Assembly (NCBI RefSeq): GCF_022701195.1
Contig: NZ_CP078089.1
Span: 2,604,001-2,668,000 of the forward strand
Length of the DNA stretch: 64,000 nucleotides
Origin: Allobaculum mucilyticum
Lineage (GTDB): Bacteria; Bacillota_I; Bacilli_A; Erysipelotrichales; Erysipelotrichaceae
Reading direction: 5' to 3'
A model generated the notes under the pieces. It was not told the DNA's origin. It did not search any database and saw only the letters and a list, made by a program, of their open reading frames with translations. Of the stretch, positions 62,301 through 64,000 are shown in pieces. The position numbers and the translations under genes are program-made. Numbering within the stretch: position 1 is the first letter of the stretch; every line of letters starts with the position of its first letter.

Positions 62301-64000
62301 GGTTAAATCCGGCAATGCAGTTGAAGGCTATTACTCCAAAGACGGAGAAACCTTCAACAAGATCGGCAATGTCGACGGCGCATTCCTTGGTACCGAATTC
62401 CAGATTGCGATTGCAGCCGGATCGAATGCCGTTTCTCCTGTACCAAATGCAACATTCTCTGAACTGACCTTTACCAGCGGCGATACACAGAAAACCGTTG
62501 CCCTTACCCAGGAAGCTTCACTTTCTGCACTGACTTCTGCGGCCTGCGCGCTCAACGGCAGCACACTTTCTGTTACAGCAGAAGGCAAAGCAGATGGTGC
62601 TGAACTTGCAGTAATCTGGGAAAAAGCAGACAGCGCAGACGGCGAATGGACACCTGCAGATTCTCTGAACGGAATATCTCCGGCTGTTGGCAAATCGCTG
62701 GCTGGCAAATCCATCCGTTCAAAGGTCTACCAGAAAAAAGGGAACCTTCTTTCTGAACCGGTTACAACCAATGTGATTCAGATCGAAGCGGATAATACAG
62801 TTACGATCGATAACGCTGCCTCTTCTGTAAAAGCCGGCGAATCTGCGGACTTTACAGCAAGCGGCACAGATAAAAACGCGAAGATCGCCTGGAGTGTATC
62901 CGATGCCTTTACCGGACAGGCTACTGCAGCTGCAACGATCGACAGCACAACCGGCAAGCTGACCGGCGTTTCCGGAGGACTGGTTCTCGTTACTGCAACT
63001 GCAGGCAATGCCAGCGCAAGTACGCTTGTTCGCATTGAAGAAACCAGCTATGGCCTGGCAGACGGTGTGACCGTTGCCCATAAAGCAGCTGGTGACAGTG
63101 CAGGATCCGGCATCATGATCAGCAACGGAAGTCTGGGTCTGGCCCACTGGCATCAGGGACTGTATCAGGATCAGACACCGGCTCATACCGTTGTCTTTGA
63201 TATGCCTGAAGGAGTTAATGCAACTGACTTTACTGCCACAGTCAAAGCTGTTGCACCTGACGGCTCCGGCAACTGGGGAGCAAGCGGACTGTATCTGTTC
63301 AGAGATGCCGATAACTATGTATCTGTCGAGAGGAAGAGCCGCGCAAATGCGAGCAACTCCGACGAAAAAATGGCTCTTGTCCGTGAAGAAAGCCAGAGAG
63401 CGAATGAGTACTGGGAAAGCGGTCAGCCAAGCCATGCACATACAGATACGATCTGGTATCGCCTGACTCGAAAAGACAACAAGATTACTGCGTTCTACAG
63501 TACAGACGGTTCTGAGTTCAAAGAAATCAACTCAACGCCAGATAATATGAATGCTTCATACCTTGGCGAAGAGATGACGCTTGCTCTGGCGACATGCACC
63601 AGCAATAACGGTACCGGTCACCCGATAACGACGTTCAGCGATCTTTCTGTCACCAGCAATGGCCAGACATATAACATCGATCTGACAAAAGAACTCACAC
63701 TTGCTGCACCGACCAATGCAGCCCTGGTTAAGGATGAAGCGACACAGACTCTGACAGCATCTGCACAGAGTGCTACTGCCGATGCAGTTGTGTCTTACGT
63801 CTGGCAGAGCGCTGAGAGCGAAGATGGCCCATGGACTGTTGAAACTGGCATGCACGGAGATTCGGCTCAGTACGATCAGAAGCTGAATGGAAAATTCGTT
63901 CGCGTTCTTGCATATTCAACAAAGAATGGTGCAGTCAGCGCCGCAGCTGAATCCAACGCAATTGAAATTACAGGAGCTTCTGAGATCGAAAACCCGGCTG
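59377..64000 (+). CDS. Secreted beta-helix glycosidase, GH110-like (alpha-1,3-galactosidase), C-terminus outside window
   Basis: At least 1541 codons open without a stop. A signal peptide (MKSFRKAASLLLAAAMA; cleavage probably after FAAQSA) leads to a right-handed beta-helix (about 46-650) opening VIDVTDFGADPSG, with SFPKGEYNLYP, YLSNTT, IGICIEDMNNVVVDGNGS and FKNFSIDYAAP, matching GH110 enzymes that release terminal alpha-1,3-galactose such as the blood group B determinant. Later turns (HDDPINVHGT, RGILCTTRG) fit this family. Then follow BIG2-like domains (about 675-830) and a module of lectin-like plus Ig-like domains (about 855-1138) repeated with its BIG2 domain (about 1138-1530). SD AAAGGAG. 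Any wall anchor lies beyond the window. Confidence 0.78.
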   Translation, partial: MKSFRKAASLLLAAAMASSTFAAQSAPLFANEPAARSAEDVQTDAVIDVTDFGADPSGYKDSVPAVKEAIAEAKKLTDQGQSVTISFPKGEYNLYPDKAEKKLLYLSNTTGANTGNAQRIIGICIEDMNNVVVDGNGSRFVYHNRMTPYAAISSENVIFKNFSIDYAAPTCLEMTSIAVDRDAKTVTYHIPESLNYSIEGTSIKWSSDTSPYTGDAYWEKTNGYSYKQYFNSVTGDAARGDNGAMSGISSIEDLGNHQIKITYSSLPAAATLGSVWETRDTLRDQTAGTLAYSKNVTLQNIDENYVHGFGIIVQMCEDITLDGVVFDTPDNSGRATSSSADDINISGVKGKITIKNSRFHNPHDDPINVHGTFLKVTNIDGNKVTVEYQHNETSGFPNYFVGDKIEFSQKGSMAPVANSTRTVTAVSSPDGKGGWIGENTGSLGRIVLTLDEPAPAEVTANNYLTENITYTPDVDIHDNVFDASPTRGILCTTRGKVDIHNNMFNRMNMAGIYISCDGQSWYESGRATDVTIRNNTFINGNAQDIYIEPTNPSVSKDKPVHHNITIEGNTFYTEGNKVLDAKSTEGITFKNNTILRAQPFSSISFTTPADTMNVGVTMAPSAVMNMNRYSSRLFRFNGSSNIKFEGNTYDPQLLPGIEFANGTSAADVTSTDQTSASLSQVLPEDAKAYYLSSDESVIATDAAGNLIAKGAGEATITGYVISGTRKFMMGTKTITVNPDAAESNVKIVVSSDKTELNAGETAKLTAAVTGAEQGAQVTWSVSDAFTGQPTEAATIAQDGTLTAGSAGTIVRVTASAAGASASAYVQIKGAAEYSLSSDLDVLHAAETDSNLDQVVYSKDSIRIPLLPTGLYQQQVAAHTLGSAIPEGIDSTNFTVTVKASTPDGNGNWGYSGLYLFKDQDNYVSVEKKSRADSSNQSERMAMVREVSQHAAETWNGGTEGAGENMNTAADVWYRLVKSGNAVEGYYSKDGETFNKIGNVDGAFLGTEFQIAIAAGSNAVSPVPNATFSELTFTSGDTQKTVALTQEASLSALTSAACALNGSTLSVTAEGKADGAELAVIWEKADSADGEWTPADSLNGISPAVGKSLAGKSIRSKVYQKKGNLLSEPVTTNVIQIEADNTVTIDNAASSVKAGESADFTASGTDKNAKIAWSVSDAFTGQATAAATIDSTTGKLTGVSGGLVLVTATAGNASASTLVRIEETSYGLADGVTVAHKAAGDSAGSGIMISNGSLGLAHWHQGLYQDQTPAHTVVFDMPEGVNATDFTATVKAVAPDGSGNWGASGLYLFRDADNYVSVERKSRANASNSDEKMALVREESQRANEYWESGQPSHAHTDTIWYRLTRKDNKITAFYSTDGSEFKEINSTPDNMNASYLGEEMTLALATCTSNNGTGHPITTFSDLSVTSNGQTYNIDLTKELTLAAPTNAALVKDEATQTLTASAQSATADAVVSYVWQSAESEDGPWTVETGMHGDSAQYDQKLNGKFVRVLAYSTKNGAVSAAAESNAIEITGASEIENPA

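Noticed and set aside
1-64000. CRISPR arrays, tRNA or rRNA genes, prophage modules
   Set aside because: No regularly spaced repeat array, cloverleaf-like tRNA ending, rRNA segment or phage structural gene was recognised on reading through; a tRNA or Rfam scan would be decisive.

Overview
The window reads as a chromosome segment of a low-to-mid GC Bacillota, most likely an Erysipelotrichia-type gut commensal. This placement is an inference from gene content: RNase Y plus RNase J, MutS2, RNase HIII, comEB, a UPF0154 (YneF) protein, DUF177-rpmF, a bifunctional Rel, topoisomerase IV genes, and gut-type surface and glycan-directed proteins. No rRNA, tRNA, CRISPR array or prophage was found. Most of the sequence is densely packed housekeeping genes with clear Shine-Dalgarno sites, hairpin terminators and several near-consensus sigma-A promoters.

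Layout. 1-4.3 kb: the end of an exonuclease III gene, then the leftward operon serC-serA-DUF1015. 4.3-11.2 kb: ruvA, ruvB, recJ, apt, rel (recombination, purine salvage, stringent response). 11.4-14.5 kb: two paralogous small lipoproteins separated by an IS4-family element. 14.6-20.2 kb: an ABC-class ATPase, a leftward pair (tmcAL and a DUF218 protein), a cyclophilin lipoprotein and DUF177-rpmF. 20.4-29.3 kb: RNA processing (rny, miaB, an RNase J homolog with a degraded active site), ftsK and a RidA-like gene. 29.2-30.8 kb: a leftward ComK-family gene and a flavin reductase. 31.2-36.1 kb: parE-parC and a UPF0154 gene. 36.1-37.8 kb: a second IS copy whose transposase is identical in protein sequence, in the opposite orientation.

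38-46 kb holds cell-surface and metabolic genes: a 990-residue secreted repeat protein ending in a beta-lactamase-like domain, a monofunctional peptidoglycan glycosyltransferase, an EamA transporter, PPK2 and an orphan PTS EIIC. 45.7-46.7 kb is a gene-poor stretch with small or broken leftward reading frames and looks like decayed accessory DNA. 46.8-49.1 kb: a small Ser-rich protein, possibly translated from a leaderless mRNA, overlaps an ABC1/UbiB-type kinase gene. 49.3-58.7 kb: lspA, an RluD-type synthase and comEB (all overlapping), rnhC, mutS2, uvrC, a VanY-like protein that has lost its zinc ligands, and a phosphodiesterase. From 59.4 kb to the end, and continuing beyond it, is a secreted beta-helix protein of probable GH110 (alpha-1,3-galactosidase) type with duplicated Ig-like and lectin-like modules.

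The most notable observations are two apparent pseudo-enzymes (the RNase J homolog and the VanY-like protein), a ComK-family protein with a long N-terminal extension, the beta-lactamase-like repeat protein, the inverted IS pair with terminator-shielded transposases, a perfect symmetric lac-operator core upstream of rny, and the UbiB kinase with its small partner.
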